Shown here in pieces: positions 1-9,059 of a DNA stretch of 64,000 nucleotides. The stretch covers positions 46,626 through 110,625 of the forward strand of contig CAZYAZ010000008.1 of assembly GCA_964646205.1 (NCBI GenBank). The letters run 5' to 3'. Both the position numbers and the translations under genes were made by a program. The DNA comes from UBA8437 sp964646205 (GTDB lineage Bacteria; Planctomycetota; Planctomycetia; Planctomycetales; Planctomycetaceae). Within the stretch, counting starts at the first letter, position 1, and every line of letters begins with the position of its first letter. A model generated the notes under the pieces. The model did not search any database, was not told where the DNA came from, and saw only the letters and a program-made list of their open reading frames with translations.

Positions 1-2031
1 TTGATTGGCGTGCTGGAGGCGGGGGCCCTTGAGGTGCCGCTGAATCCTGAACCAATTAGCGAATTGACAATTTCTCCGACGCTGGGAGGAGATGTCCAGA
101 AAAAGGGCATCATGGCGATCTCGATCGCTTCTATCGCCGTTGTCGTGTTCATGATCGGTTACTACCGGTTTTCGGGAATTGTGGCGGTCATCTGCCTGGT
201 GCTGAACCTGTTGCTGGTGATGGGGACAATGATCTTCATCGAGGCGACCTTCACGCTGCCTGGACTGGCAGGCCTGGTGTTGACGATCGGTATGGCCGTC
301 GATGCAAACGTGCTGATTTTTGAGCGAATTCGCGAGGAACAACGTCGCGGCGGGGTTGTACGAATGGCAATCCAGAATGGATTCAGCCGGGCGTTTACCA
401 CCATTGTCGATGCCAACGTCACCACGCTGCTTGTGGCCGTCGTCCTGTACATGATCGGAACCGATCAGGTCCGGGGTTTTGCCGTCACGCTGTTCATCGG
501 GATTATTATGAGCATGTTCACGGCTTTGTTCGTGGGGCGATTGCTCTTTGATATCTGGGAACGCAGTAAGAGTCGTCAACAGTTGAAGATGAACAGTCTG
601 CCGGGAATCGCCGGCAAGGAGTTCAACTTCATTGGTTGGCGAAAAGTGGCGTCGGTTGTGTCGCTGTTCGTGATCGTTGGCGGCATGGTGGCGCTGGGGT
701 CTCGAGGCGAAAACAATTTCGATATCGACTTCCGTGGTGGCCGTGCTGTCAGTTTCGAGTTGTTGAAAATGCCTTCGGGGAAAACCACCGAGGATGTCCG
801 CCAACAGTTGCTCGGAGTGCCTGACGCCAAGGAACTCAGCGATTCCTTGTCGTTGGAGAAATTGACAGGGATCGAGGAAGAAGCCACCACGTCGCCCACC
901 GACGGAGGCGGGCGGTTCAGGCTCCGAACGACGACCACCAATGACGCTGCTGAAGACGGGGAATCAAAAGACGACGTCAACGCGGCAATCCAGAAATGGA
1001 TTGCGGATGCGTTTGCTGCCGACGGATACGAATTGGCCACCATGACGGTCAAACCCGGCCAGGTGGCTCCGATCAACGATCCGACGGAAACGGATTTCGT
1101 CGACGGCCACGAGGTTGTCGTGTCATTCGCGGGTGACGACCAGTCCGAGGTTCGTCGCGAGAACGTGCAGGCTTATGTGGCCGAGGCGTTGGCCGGCCCG
1201 GGAGGCGATCCGAACCAGGCAGAACTGGAATTCAAGATTTCCGCCGACGGTGCTGATCAAGCGGCGGCGACATCGATGAAATGGGTGGTCCGATTCAAAA
1301 AATCGGTAACCAGGGCCAAGGTCGACGCTGCCCTGGCAGGAATGGTCAAGACACTCGATGGCCAGCCACGTTTCGACGAGATGACATCATTCGACAGCGC
1401 GGTTGCCAATGAAATGCAACAGTCGGCGGTGCTGGCCATGCTCTTCAGCCTGGTGGCTATCGTCGCCTACATCTGGTTCCGTTTTCAGCGGATTGACTTT
1501 GGGCTGGCTGCCGTGGTGGCACTGGTTCACGACGTGCTGGTGGTTCTCGGCGGTGTGGCATTGGCCGGCCACGCAGCGTCCACGATGGGGATGGATGGAG
1601 GGGTGCTTCAATTGCAGGACTTCAAGATCAACCTGCCCATGGTCGCTGCCTTCCTGACGATCGTTGGTTATTCGCTTAACGATACGATTGTCGTGTTCGA
1701 CCGGATTCGCGAAGTGCGTGGCAAAAACCCCTCGTTGACGCCCGAGATGGTCAACCTGAGTCTGAACCAGACCTTGTCGCGTACGTTGTTGACGTCAATC
1801 ACGACCCTGATCGTTGTTGTGATCCTGTACTTCGGGGGTGGTGACGGGATCCACGGTTTCGCCTATTGCCTGGTGTTGGGTGTTGTTGTTGGTACGTACA
1901 GTTCGATTTTCGTTGCCAGCCCGGCCCTGCTGTGGATGATGGATCCCAACAGTGTCTTCAACCGGCTGGCCGGCAGTCTCTCGGGGACAGCCAAGCCTCC
2001 GGCGAGCCAACGGACGGCACCGCAGTCGTAG
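1..2031 (+). CDS. secDF: Protein translocase SecDF fusion (5' truncated)
   Basis: This is the C-terminal part of SecD joined in one reading frame to a complete SecF. The SecDF complex uses the proton gradient at the cytoplasmic membrane to help pull secreted proteins out of the SecYEG channel. The SecD half shows the membrane block with the motif AVDANVLIFERIREE (about residues 99-113). It is followed by a periplasmic domain from roughly residue 230 to 475 and a second membrane block with the matching SecF motif NDTIVVFDRIRE (near residue 562). Both halves carry the conserved transmembrane Asp. The gene runs off the left edge, so the SecD periplasmic domain is missing and the true start is outside the window. 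Fused SecDF is common in planctomycetes. The next gene converges on it after 58 bases. Confidence 0.95.
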   Translation: MIGVLEAGALEVPLNPEPISELTISPTLGGDVQKKGIMAISIASIAVVVFMIGYYRFSGIVAVICLVLNLLLVMGTMIFIEATFTLPGLAGLVLTIGMAVDANVLIFERIREEQRRGGVVRMAIQNGFSRAFTTIVDANVTTLLVAVVLYMIGTDQVRGFAVTLFIGIIMSMFTALFVGRLLFDIWERSKSRQQLKMNSLPGIAGKEFNFIGWRKVASVVSLFVIVGGMVALGSRGENNFDIDFRGGRAVSFELLKMPSGKTTEDVRQQLLGVPDAKELSDSLSLEKLTGIEEEATTSPTDGGGRFRLRTTTTNDAAEDGESKDDVNAAIQKWIADAFAADGYELATMTVKPGQVAPINDPTETDFVDGHEVVVSFAGDDQSEVRRENVQAYVAEALAGPGGDPNQAELEFKISADGADQAAATSMKWVVRFKKSVTRAKVDAALAGMVKTLDGQPRFDEMTSFDSAVANEMQQSAVLAMLFSLVAIVAYIWFRFQRIDFGLAAVVALVHDVLVVLGGVALAGHAASTMGMDGGVLQLQDFKINLPMVAAFLTIVGYSLNDTIVVFDRIREVRGKNPSLTPEMVNLSLNQTLSRTLLTSITTLIVVVILYFGGGDGIHGFAYCLVLGVVVGTYSSIFVASPALLWMMDPNSVFNRLAGSLSGTAKPPASQRTAPQS

Positions 2032-2089
2032 CGACAACAACGATTGGGCCCCGGGGAATTGCTGGTCAATGAGCCTGGGGCGAGTCGGT

Positions 2090-2899
2090 CTAGGCCGACC
2101 AGGCCTGGTGGCCTCCATCGACCCGGATCACCTGTCCGGTGACGAATTCGCCCAGGGGACCGGCGAAGAATTCGACCACTCGTGCCACTTCGTCCACGGT
2201 GGCGATTCGTTCGAGAGTCCCCTCGGTGACCATCCGGTCCTGGTCCACGTCTCGCGTGTTCATGAACCGACCTGTGCGGGTGTCACCAGGGGCCAGGCTG
2301 TTGACGGTGACATTGTGCGGACGCAGTTGCTGGGCGAGGCTGCGTGTGTAAGCCACCTGTCCAGCCTTGGCCGTGGCGTAGATGGCCCCCTGGGCATTGC
2401 CCTTGAAGGCGGCAATTGAACTGATGGTGATTATTCGCCCGTGGTTGCGTTCGATCATTCCACGGGCCACCTCACGGCAGACCAGGATCGTGGTGAGCAG
2501 GTTCCGGTCGAGAACCGCCTCGACATCCTCCTGCTTGATCATCACCGCGTCGTTGGGGTCAGGTTTGCCACCGGCGGCGGCGATGTCGCCTCCGGCGTTG
2601 TGGACCAGTATGTCGATCGGGCCCAGTTGTTCGGTCACCTCGGCCACAATCCGCTCGACTTGTTCGGCATCGGTCAGGTCGGCCAGCACTCGCAAGGCAT
2701 CAACACCACCGTGGTCGCCGATTTCTTGAGCGGTTTCGGTCAGGGTCGTGCCCTCGCCGTACTCACTGGGGCCATGTTCACGCATCCCGTGCACTCCCAC
2801 GCTGGCTCCGGCAGCGGCCAGGTGTTCGGCAAAAGCGCGGCCCAGCCCGCGTCCGGCTCCGGTGACCAGGGCGACCTGGCCTTCAAGAAATCGCGTCAT
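2090..2899 (-). CDS. SDR family NAD(P)-dependent oxidoreductase
   Basis: A 269-residue classical short-chain dehydrogenase/reductase. The cofactor-binding motif TGAGRGLG lies near residues 14-21, the NNAG-equivalent is HNAGG near residue 100, the catalytic Ser is in ISSIAAF and the Tyr-x3-Lys pair is YATAK. The C-terminal VDGGHQAW matches 3-ketoacyl-ACP-reductase-like members of the family. An insertion after the Rossmann motif (HGMREHGPSEYGEGTT, about residues 37-52) is longer than in typical FabG, so the substrate is not predictable. It is probably a cytosolic reductase for a sugar, acyl or secondary-metabolite ketone. It is monocistronic or first in a minus-strand run with the phosphoesterase upstream. 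Confidence 0.9.
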   Translation of the reverse strand: MTRFLEGQVALVTGAGRGLGRAFAEHLAAAGASVGVHGMREHGPSEYGEGTTLTETAQEIGDHGGVDALRVLADLTDAEQVERIVAEVTEQLGPIDILVHNAGGDIAAAGGKPDPNDAVMIKQEDVEAVLDRNLLTTILVCREVARGMIERNHGRIITISSIAAFKGNAQGAIYATAKAGQVAYTRSLAQQLRPHNVTVNSLAPGDTRTGRFMNTRDVDQDRMVTEGTLERIATVDEVARVVEFFAGPLGEFVTGQVIRVDGGHQAWSA

Positions 2900-2947
2900 T
2901 GTTGATCTGGTCCTGTTGAGGGCACAAGGGAGTGTTCGGGAGATGTG

Positions 2948-3871
2948 CTACTTGCCCGCCGAGGGGTCGGCGAGTGTGCGGAGTGTCTTGGACTTCACTC
3001 CATCCAGCAGCAGGTTGGCCAATACCGGGCCTTTTTCAGTCATGGTCACCCAGACGAAGTGGTCAAAACGGCCTTCGGGTACTCCACTCAACGTGGAACC
3101 GCCTCCGGTCGTGGCCAGCATGTAGTACTCCTGTCCTCGCCTGATGTAACGTGCGTAAGCGTGTTTGTGCCCGGTGAAGACAGTGTATTTTCGTCCGGCC
3201 AACGCATTTTCAATCTGGGTCCAACCTTGCTTGGCGAGGTCGGCGTTCGGGTAGGTCCAGGTTGGCTTGTGTGTCACCACAAACGTCCAACGGACGTCCT
3301 GGTTTTTCTTGAGAACCTTTGTGGCCCAGTCTCTTTGGGCCTGGCTGAAGTGGAAGTCGCCCTGCTTGGGGGGATCCTCGGAATTGAGGACGAGGAAGAG
3401 ACAGTCGTGATAGAGGAAATGGTAGTAACTGCGGCGAAAACGTCGGGTCCAGTCCTGGCTCATCGGCAGATTACTGATGTCGTGGTTGCCGGCACAGAAA
3501 AAAAACGGCATTTCGAGTCGGTCGACCATTGTTTCAAATTCGGACCACTCAAGGGCCCATTGTCCGGGGTCCTCGGTATAGCCCTCGATCAGGTCACCCA
3601 CGGAAACGACAAACTCGGGTTGGAGGAGATTGATTTGGTCGACCGCGTTTCGGAAAACACCAGGCCTTCGGCCGCCGGTCCGGTCGGTGACAATCACAAA
3701 CTGGAAATTGTCACGTCGATCGTTGAACTGGAGGTTGGTCCACGGATTGCGTGGGCCGGATTCGATGCTGACGTGCCGGGGCGTTGTGTCGGCCGGTGGC
3801 GCCGTGCTCGAGACGGTCGCCGCTGCGACAAGGATGAGTCCCACGCTCAAAGCTAGGCAAAATCGTTTCAT
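2948..3871 (-). CDS. Secreted calcineurin-like metallophosphoesterase
   Basis: A 307-residue protein with an N-terminal signal peptide (Lys-Arg followed by a hydrophobic stretch ending near residue 25). The metal-binding blocks of the calcineurin-like phosphoesterase fold appear in order: VTDRTGG, VGDLIEG, CAGNHDIS, VVTHKPTW and FTGHKHAYAR. They supply the Asp, Asn and His ligands of the two-metal centre, so it should hydrolyse a phosphoester outside the cytoplasm; the substrate cannot be read. I chose the ATG that begins MKRFCLAL because it places the signal peptide at the very start; the frame stays open for eight more codons upstream to 3895. A short inverted repeat lies in its leader. Confidence 0.88.
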   Translation of the reverse strand: MKRFCLALSVGLILVAAATVSSTAPPADTTPRHVSIESGPRNPWTNLQFNDRRDNFQFVIVTDRTGGRRPGVFRNAVDQINLLQPEFVVSVGDLIEGYTEDPGQWALEWSEFETMVDRLEMPFFFCAGNHDISNLPMSQDWTRRFRRSYYHFLYHDCLFLVLNSEDPPKQGDFHFSQAQRDWATKVLKKNQDVRWTFVVTHKPTWTYPNADLAKQGWTQIENALAGRKYTVFTGHKHAYARYIRRGQEYYMLATTGGGSTLSGVPEGRFDHFVWVTMTEKGPVLANLLLDGVKSKTLRTLADPSAGK

Positions 3872-3902
3872 GTCGTTCCCCAAATTGGAATACACAGCGG
3901 CC

Positions 3903-3924
3903 AGACAGGTTAGGCTTCCTGTCT
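3903..3924. other. Short hairpin between dihydroorotase and phosphoesterase
   Basis: AGACAGG and CCTGTCT form a perfect 7-bp stem with an 8-base loop. It lies just after the dihydroorotase stop and before the phosphoesterase start, both on the minus strand. No T-run follows on either strand, so it may be a weak terminator or a leader structure, or it may be chance. Confidence 0.3.
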
Positions 3925-3946
3925 CGCGGCCGCAATTGATCGCACC

Positions 3947-5230
3947 TCAGCGAACTCGTTGACCGTCGATGACTACAGCTTCGACGGACCCCGGAAACGT
4001 GACTCCCTCGAACGGCGACCACCCACACTTGGTGGCCAGTTGATCGTTACGGATGGTCACGGGACGTGTGAGGTTGAGGACGGTCAGCGAGGCGGAATAG
4101 CCCGGGGCAATCCACCCGAATTGTCGAGGGCCCGTGTACGGATTGACGAATGTCCCCGGGTTTTCACAACAGACCGCAGCGATGCGTTCGGGACTGAATC
4201 CTGCCTCAAGAATCATCCAGGTCACAAAGGCGCCATACGTGTCCAGGTGAGGCTGTCCGGAGACTCCAGTGGCCTTTTCCTCGAGAGTGTGAGGAGCGTG
4301 GTCGGTGGCCAGGTAATCCAATGTTCCGTCACGGAGTCCCTCGAGCATGGCCAGTCGGTCGTCACCGCTTCGCAGCGGCGGATTCATTTGCATCATGCCT
4401 CGGTTGTCATCGGAGATCTGTGAGGTGTCATAAAAAATGTGGTGCGGAGTGACCTCGCAGGTCACAGGCAGCCCGGCCTGGCGGGCTGCACGGATGAGGG
4501 GCAGGCCGTCTCCGACGGAGTAGTGGCAGAGCTTTCCAGTCAGTTCGTACTTCTTGATCATTTCCAACGCGAACCGGGTGGCGGAAATTTCACATTCCGG
4601 TGGCCGCCTTTGTTCGTGGGTCGCGGCATCCGAGTGCATGTCGAGCAGTTCGGGGTCTTCACAGTGAAAGCTGACCGAGCACCCACGATAGTGCGCCAGG
4701 GTTTCCTCGAGTTCGGCCAAGGAACTGAAGAACAGGTCACCCACACTGGGGCCCATGTAGGCCTTGTAGGGGACCGGGGCGGACAGCGGTCGTGTTCCGG
4801 GCCCGATACCGGCGTAGAGGGTCACGTGGACAGCCGGGTTGCGTGAGGCGAGGTGCTGGCACTTGGTGGCATAGCTGGAGTCGTCAACCGGCGCGTCAGG
4901 GTTGTTGGGCATGTCGGCGACATGGACAACACCACCGTTGAGTGCGGCTTCGCCGGCCGTGATAAAATCTTCCTTGTGGGTTTCACGGCCGCTGGTGTCG
5001 TCTCGGGCGTGGATGTGAATGTCGCCCATGCCCGCAAAAACCAGGCAGTCGTCATCGAAGACAATGTCGGGAGTTCCCAACTGTTCTCCGACCTCGACGA
5101 TCTCGGAGGCCTGGATCCGTATTTGTCCCGAGACAATCTTTTCAGAGCTGACTAGACGTCCGGCGATGATCATCTGCTTGGGTCCCGTTCGGAGTTGTGG
5201 CGTTTGGGCCACGAGTCGGTTTGAACTCAT
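3947..5230 (-). CDS. pyrC: Dihydroorotase / cyclic amidohydrolase
   Basis: A 427-residue amidohydrolase of the dihydroorotase family, which closes carbamoyl-aspartate to dihydroorotate in pyrimidine synthesis. Visible signatures are DIHIHARDD (two metal-binding His), the YKAYMGPS lysine expected to be carbamylated, a metal His in LCHYSVG, VTPHHIF, NPPLRSGDDR, and DYLATDHAPHT with the catalytic Asp. The arrangement resembles PyrC-type enzymes with the loop NPPLR, but hydantoinase or allantoinase activity is not excluded by sequence alone. The start at 5230 has no clear ribosome site; an internal ATG at 5173 (MIIAGRLV) would match the usual family N-terminus better. The 5' end overlaps the promoter proposed for the divergent esterase gene. 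Confidence 0.85.
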   Translation of the reverse strand: MSSNRLVAQTPQLRTGPKQMIIAGRLVSSEKIVSGQIRIQASEIVEVGEQLGTPDIVFDDDCLVFAGMGDIHIHARDDTSGRETHKEDFITAGEAALNGGVVHVADMPNNPDAPVDDSSYATKCQHLASRNPAVHVTLYAGIGPGTRPLSAPVPYKAYMGPSVGDLFFSSLAELEETLAHYRGCSVSFHCEDPELLDMHSDAATHEQRRPPECEISATRFALEMIKKYELTGKLCHYSVGDGLPLIRAARQAGLPVTCEVTPHHIFYDTSQISDDNRGMMQMNPPLRSGDDRLAMLEGLRDGTLDYLATDHAPHTLEEKATGVSGQPHLDTYGAFVTWMILEAGFSPERIAAVCCENPGTFVNPYTGPRQFGWIAPGYSASLTVLNLTRPVTIRNDQLATKCGWSPFEGVTFPGSVEAVVIDGQRVR

Positions 5231-5249
5231 GGGTTGGCAAGAATACGCT
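5221..5249 (+). promoter_or_regulatory. Candidate sigma-70-type promoter for the esterase
   Basis: TTGAAC at 5221-5226 and TACGCT at 5244-5249 are separated by 17 bases. Transcription would begin near 5256, about 50 bases before the esterase start. Seen by eye only; it lies over the 5' end of the divergent dihydroorotase frame. Confidence 0.4.
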
Positions 5250-5307
5250 ATGAAGGGTCGGTCGCCAATCAGGTGGTCGCACGAGTTCCCCGGCTGGAGA
5301 AATCTTC

Positions 5308-7467
5308 ATGTCTCGCCTGTTGCTGATTGCGGTCGTCGGATTGTCGTTTGTGGTGTGTGAACTGCCCGCAGCGAGGCCGGACCGCGTGTTTCCCGAGGGC
5401 AAGGCTCCGGCCGACAGTCGATTGGAGACGGTTCGCGAACTGAGAGACAAGTACCATCCGTGGGCGCCGCCCAGCACTCGCAAGGCGTGGGTCGCAGAGT
5501 CCAAACGTGTCCGGCGGCAACTGAAGGTGGCCACGGGGCTGTGGCCGGCGTGGTCACGTGGGCCGGTTCAGGCGGTGATTCATGGCCGGGTGGATCGAGG
5601 TGATTACACGATCGAGAAGGTGTATTTTTCCAGCATCCCGGGGCATTACGTCACAGGCAATCTGTACAGGCCGAAACGCGCGAGCGGTCGTCGTCCGGGA
5701 ATCCTGTGCCCACATGGGCATTGGCCCAACGGTCGATTTCACGACGCGGGGGCCGAAGAGGCCGCGAAGCAGTTGAAGGCCGGTGCTGAGAAGTTCGAAT
5801 CCGGGGCGAGGTTCCCGTTGCAGGCTCGTATGGTTCACCTGGCCCGCATGGGGTGCGTCGTGTTTCATTACGACATGGTCGGGTATGCCGACAGTACGGC
5901 GATGCCGCACCGAACCGGTTTCGGAGACGTGGCCGCTGTACTGCGACTGCAAAATCTCATGGGATTGCAGACCCACAATTCTATCCGCGCCATCGATTTT
6001 CTCGAGTCTCTCCCCGACGTCGACAAGAAACGCATCGCCGTCACTGGTGCCAGTGGAGGTGGGACCCAGACGTTCATGTTGTGTGCGCTCGATCCGCGGC
6101 CCCGAGTGGCTTTTCCGGCCGTGATGGTATCGACCGGAATGCAGGGCGGCTGTGTCTGTGAAAATTGCAGTTTTCTACGACCCGGGATCAACAACATCAC
6201 GATCGCTGCATTGTTTGCCCCACGCCCGATGTCTCTCAGTGGAGCCAATGACTGGACAATTGATATCGAGACGAAAGGGCTGCCTGAATTGAAAGCTGTC
6301 TATGGCCTGTATGGCAAGTCGGAGCTTATTCACGCCAAGTGTTACCCCCAGTTCGGGCACAACTACAACCAGATCTCGCGGGAGATGATGTATTCGTGGA
6401 TGAACCGGCATCTCAAGCTCGGATTGGATGAACCGATTCGCGAGAGAAAATTTGAACCGATGGCATCGTCAGCGCTCAAGGTGTTTGACGATGACCACCC
6501 GCAGCCCCGCGACGCGATGTCGCTCGAACAGTACCGCGAGGCGAAGACGCAATTGGACGATCGCGGGTATTCGAAGTTGTTGGCCGGTGCCAAAAAAGGT
6601 CTTACGCAGTATCGCGAGGTGGTTGGTGGTGCCGCGGAAGTCCTGCTGTCAGTGTCGGAGTCCACTCAATACCGGGTCGTGAGAATCGGGCAGGGTCAGT
6701 TGCCTGCCGGCGGGACGTTTGCAACCGGTACAGTGAGTTGTGAAGGCCAGCGACACGCAATCCCCTGGACGTTACTGAAACCCACCAGTCGCAGTGGCAA
6801 GCCAAAAGTGGTGGCCTGGTTCGATGGTCGTGGTAAGGCGGCGTTGTTTGATAAGGAGGGAAAGCCGGGGCCGGCGGTCGGGCGACTGCTTGAAACGGGT
6901 CACACCGTTTTCTCGGCTGACCTGTACCTGACCGGAGAGATGGCTCCGGGGAAAACTCCTGTTGCTCGCGTGGCCACGCATGACAGCTTCATCGGATACA
7001 CCTACGGTTACAACCTGCCACCGCTGACTCACCGTGTGAGAGATATTCTGACGGTGGTGCCGGCGCTTTCCGGTGAATTGGGAGTCGCGTCCAAGGGGAA
7101 GAGGTCCGGGGTGCACCTGGTCGGCACCGGTGGAGCCGGTGCCTGGGTCTTGCTTGCTCGTGCAGCGATGTCACGTGGTCGCCGGAGTCGTGGGCTAACA
7201 ATTGCCGACGTGCAGGGTTTTGCGTTTTCTCGCATCACCCGTGGAGATGACCCGATGCTTTTGCCTGGCGCGTTGAAGTACGGTGGCCTGGGTGGTTTGG
7301 CCGCGCTGGCAGCACCGTCTCAACTCGTGGTTGGGGGCGTGCAAGGAGTCCCAGAGGCGGAACTGATGCCGTTGACGCGGATTTACAAGGTGACTGACGG
7401 AAAACTGACACTCGAACCAAAATCGTTGTCGTCCGAAGCCATCGTCTCAATCCTGCTGGCCGAGTGA
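5308..7467 (+). CDS. Secreted alpha/beta-hydrolase (acetylxylan-esterase-like)
   Basis: A 719-residue protein with a signal peptide (hydrophobic residues 3-20). The first half is an alpha/beta hydrolase: the nucleophile elbow is GASGGG (about residues 247-252), the acid is probably in GANDWT, and the His is in QFGHNYNQ. The pre-nucleophile part holds the PHGHW oxyanion region. The second half (roughly 400-719) is a further, poorly conserved hydrolase-like domain without an obvious Ser elbow. Planctomycete genomes carry many such enzymes, annotated as acetylxylan esterase or dienelactone-hydrolase-like and thought to deacylate polysaccharides. The start ATG at 5308 directly precedes the signal peptide. 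The last 21 bases overlap the convergent tsaB gene. Confidence 0.82.
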   Translation: MSRLLLIAVVGLSFVVCELPAARPDRVFPEGKAPADSRLETVRELRDKYHPWAPPSTRKAWVAESKRVRRQLKVATGLWPAWSRGPVQAVIHGRVDRGDYTIEKVYFSSIPGHYVTGNLYRPKRASGRRPGILCPHGHWPNGRFHDAGAEEAAKQLKAGAEKFESGARFPLQARMVHLARMGCVVFHYDMVGYADSTAMPHRTGFGDVAAVLRLQNLMGLQTHNSIRAIDFLESLPDVDKKRIAVTGASGGGTQTFMLCALDPRPRVAFPAVMVSTGMQGGCVCENCSFLRPGINNITIAALFAPRPMSLSGANDWTIDIETKGLPELKAVYGLYGKSELIHAKCYPQFGHNYNQISREMMYSWMNRHLKLGLDEPIRERKFEPMASSALKVFDDDHPQPRDAMSLEQYREAKTQLDDRGYSKLLAGAKKGLTQYREVVGGAAEVLLSVSESTQYRVVRIGQGQLPAGGTFATGTVSCEGQRHAIPWTLLKPTSRSGKPKVVAWFDGRGKAALFDKEGKPGPAVGRLLETGHTVFSADLYLTGEMAPGKTPVARVATHDSFIGYTYGYNLPPLTHRVRDILTVVPALSGELGVASKGKRSGVHLVGTGGAGAWVLLARAAMSRGRRSRGLTIADVQGFAFSRITRGDDPMLLPGALKYGGLGGLAALAAPSQLVVGGVQGVPEAELMPLTRIYKVTDGKLTLEPKSLSSEAIVSILLAE

Positions 7468-8133
7468 GTCAATCCGAGCCTGTCGTTTTTCTTCGGCCGC
7501 ACTTTGACGCAGGTAAAGAGGGGTCAATTCCGCTGGAGTGATACCCTGGCCGGTGTGGGTTGCCAACTGGCCGAGTTGTGCGATCGTTTGGGCGGCCGGT
7601 TCGCAGGCGATCGCGCCGGCGAGGTGGTCGTCAAGCAGCCCGGATGAGGCCGTGACGACAATCTCGCCCGGGATTCTTTCGGAACACCATCGGGCGGCCG
7701 GGACAATTCGGTGGTCCTGCGTGGCTTCCCATTGTTGATCGGACTGTTTGACGTAAGGCCGCACGAACAACTCGTGCCGTTGGGCGTCGGCAGCAACCCA
7801 CACTGAAGTCGCTCGTACCTCGACGGCCGAGGCAATTGCTTGAAACGTGTCGATCGCGAACAGGCGGCAACCGGTGGCCCAGGCCAGGGTCTTGGCAAAC
7901 GCAAAACCTACCCGAAGGCCGGTGAAGCTGCCTGGTCCCCGGCTGACGGCTATCAGGTCGAGATCGTTGGATGAGAGTGCATTGTCGGCGAGAAGTGATG
8001 CAACCAGGGGCGGCAAGGCCTGGGCATGCCGAAGATCACCGTGGTCGAGTGGGAGGCTCGCAAGGCAATCCGAGTCGCGGCAAAGAGCGATTGACCCGGG
8101 GCGTCCGGACGTTTCGATTCCCAGGGCGAGCAT
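7447..8133 (-). CDS. tsaB: tRNA threonylcarbamoyladenosine protein TsaB
   Basis: A 228-residue member of the ASKHA-fold TsaB family, the partner that activates TsaD for the universal t6A37 tRNA modification. The N-terminal ALGIETSG and the VSRGPGSFTGLRVG block (about residues 63-76) are the family hallmarks, and the length is normal. It is the last gene of the minus-strand run rpe > phosphatase-like > accD > kinase > tsaB, starting 20 bases after the kinase stop. Its 3' end overlaps the esterase gene by 21 bases on the opposite strand. Confidence 0.93.
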   Translation of the reverse strand: MLALGIETSGRPGSIALCRDSDCLASLPLDHGDLRHAQALPPLVASLLADNALSSNDLDLIAVSRGPGSFTGLRVGFAFAKTLAWATGCRLFAIDTFQAIASAVEVRATSVWVAADAQRHELFVRPYVKQSDQQWEATQDHRIVPAARWCSERIPGEIVVTASSGLLDDHLAGAIACEPAAQTIAQLGQLATHTGQGITPAELTPLYLRQSAAEEKRQARIDSLGQQD

Positions 8134-8153
8134 GTCCAGGATCCGGGCGAGGA

Positions 8154-9050
8154 CTACTCGCCGGCACCTTCCAGTCGATTTCGTGCGTCACGGAAGCGGG
8201 CAACCATTTGTGATGCCGAGGCCCAGCGAGAGGAAGGATCGGATTCCAGGCCTCTCATGATTGTTTCCGCGACATCCTCGTCGATGTCAGAGACGAATTC
8301 ACGGATGTCAGCCGCCGGCGTGTTGATTCTCTGTTGCATCAGGTCAATTGTCTGTCCGGTGTTGTCCCACGGGAGGCGGTTGGCGTACATCTCGAAGCAC
8401 GTCATCGCGTAGCTGAAAATGTCTATCCGTTGGTCGGTTTTCTTCCTCTTCATCAGTTCCGGTGCCATGTACTGGGCCGTGCCAGTACGATTTCCCGGTT
8501 GCTGGAAGGGGGGTGTGTTGGGGACCACCAGTCCGAAATCAATCAACTTGATGTGATATGTTTCGTCGAGAAGGATGTTTCTCGGACAGATGTCGCGATG
8601 AATCAGATTTTTGGAATGAAAGTGTTCGATTGCCTCACCCAGTTCAATCATGAACCGTAGGCGTCCCTGCTGCATGTGTTCATTCTGCGTGTCGATCAGG
8701 AAGCTGAGGCTGACACCTTCGACGAATTCCATGACGAGAAATATCTCGTTGTCGACGGTCCAGCCATGTTCGTATGTTTTGACGATTCGCGGATGGTCCA
8801 GTTGGACCGCGACCTCACCTTCGCTGGGGCGTGTGAGTCCTTTGGCAAGGAACCGATCGTCGAGCTTGCGGGTCTTGGCCATGTCGAGGATTTTGACCGC
8901 GTACATGCGATCGGTCGCCGGGTCCCGTCCGCGAAAGACCTTCGACATGCTGCCCTGGCCAATCCGCCCGATGAGGTCGAAGCGAGACGTGAGGTCGACC
9001 TTTTCGACCTTCGGCTTCTTTTCGAAGAGCTTCTTGAGAAACGTGAGCAT
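8154..9050 (-). CDS. Serine/threonine protein kinase (cytosolic, HRDxC loop)
   Basis: A 298-residue protein that is almost only a kinase domain, with no transmembrane segment or sensor. The glycine loop is IGQGSMSKV (30-38), the ATP-binding Lys is K53 in YAVKIL, the helix C Glu is probably E79, the catalytic loop is HRDICPRN (151-158), DFG is 171-173 and APE is 196-198. The loop position that is Lys in normal Ser/Thr kinases (HRDxKxxN) is Cys here; the codon is plainly TGT. Asp and Asn are kept, so activity is possible. It lies between accD (10 bases) and tsaB (20 bases), suggesting co-transcription with housekeeping genes. Confidence 0.9.
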   Translation of the reverse strand: MLTFLKKLFEKKPKVEKVDLTSRFDLIGRIGQGSMSKVFRGRDPATDRMYAVKILDMAKTRKLDDRFLAKGLTRPSEGEVAVQLDHPRIVKTYEHGWTVDNEIFLVMEFVEGVSLSFLIDTQNEHMQQGRLRFMIELGEAIEHFHSKNLIHRDICPRNILLDETYHIKLIDFGLVVPNTPPFQQPGNRTGTAQYMAPELMKRKKTDQRIDIFSYAMTCFEMYANRLPWDNTGQTIDLMQQRINTPAADIREFVSDIDEDVAETIMRGLESDPSSRWASASQMVARFRDARNRLEGAGE

Positions 9051-9059
9051 GGTGGGGGC

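Noticed and set aside
2945..3856. A 303-codon plus-strand frame opposite the metallophosphoesterase.
   Set aside because: The opposite strand has a signal peptide and all metal-binding motifs, so this frame is a shadow.
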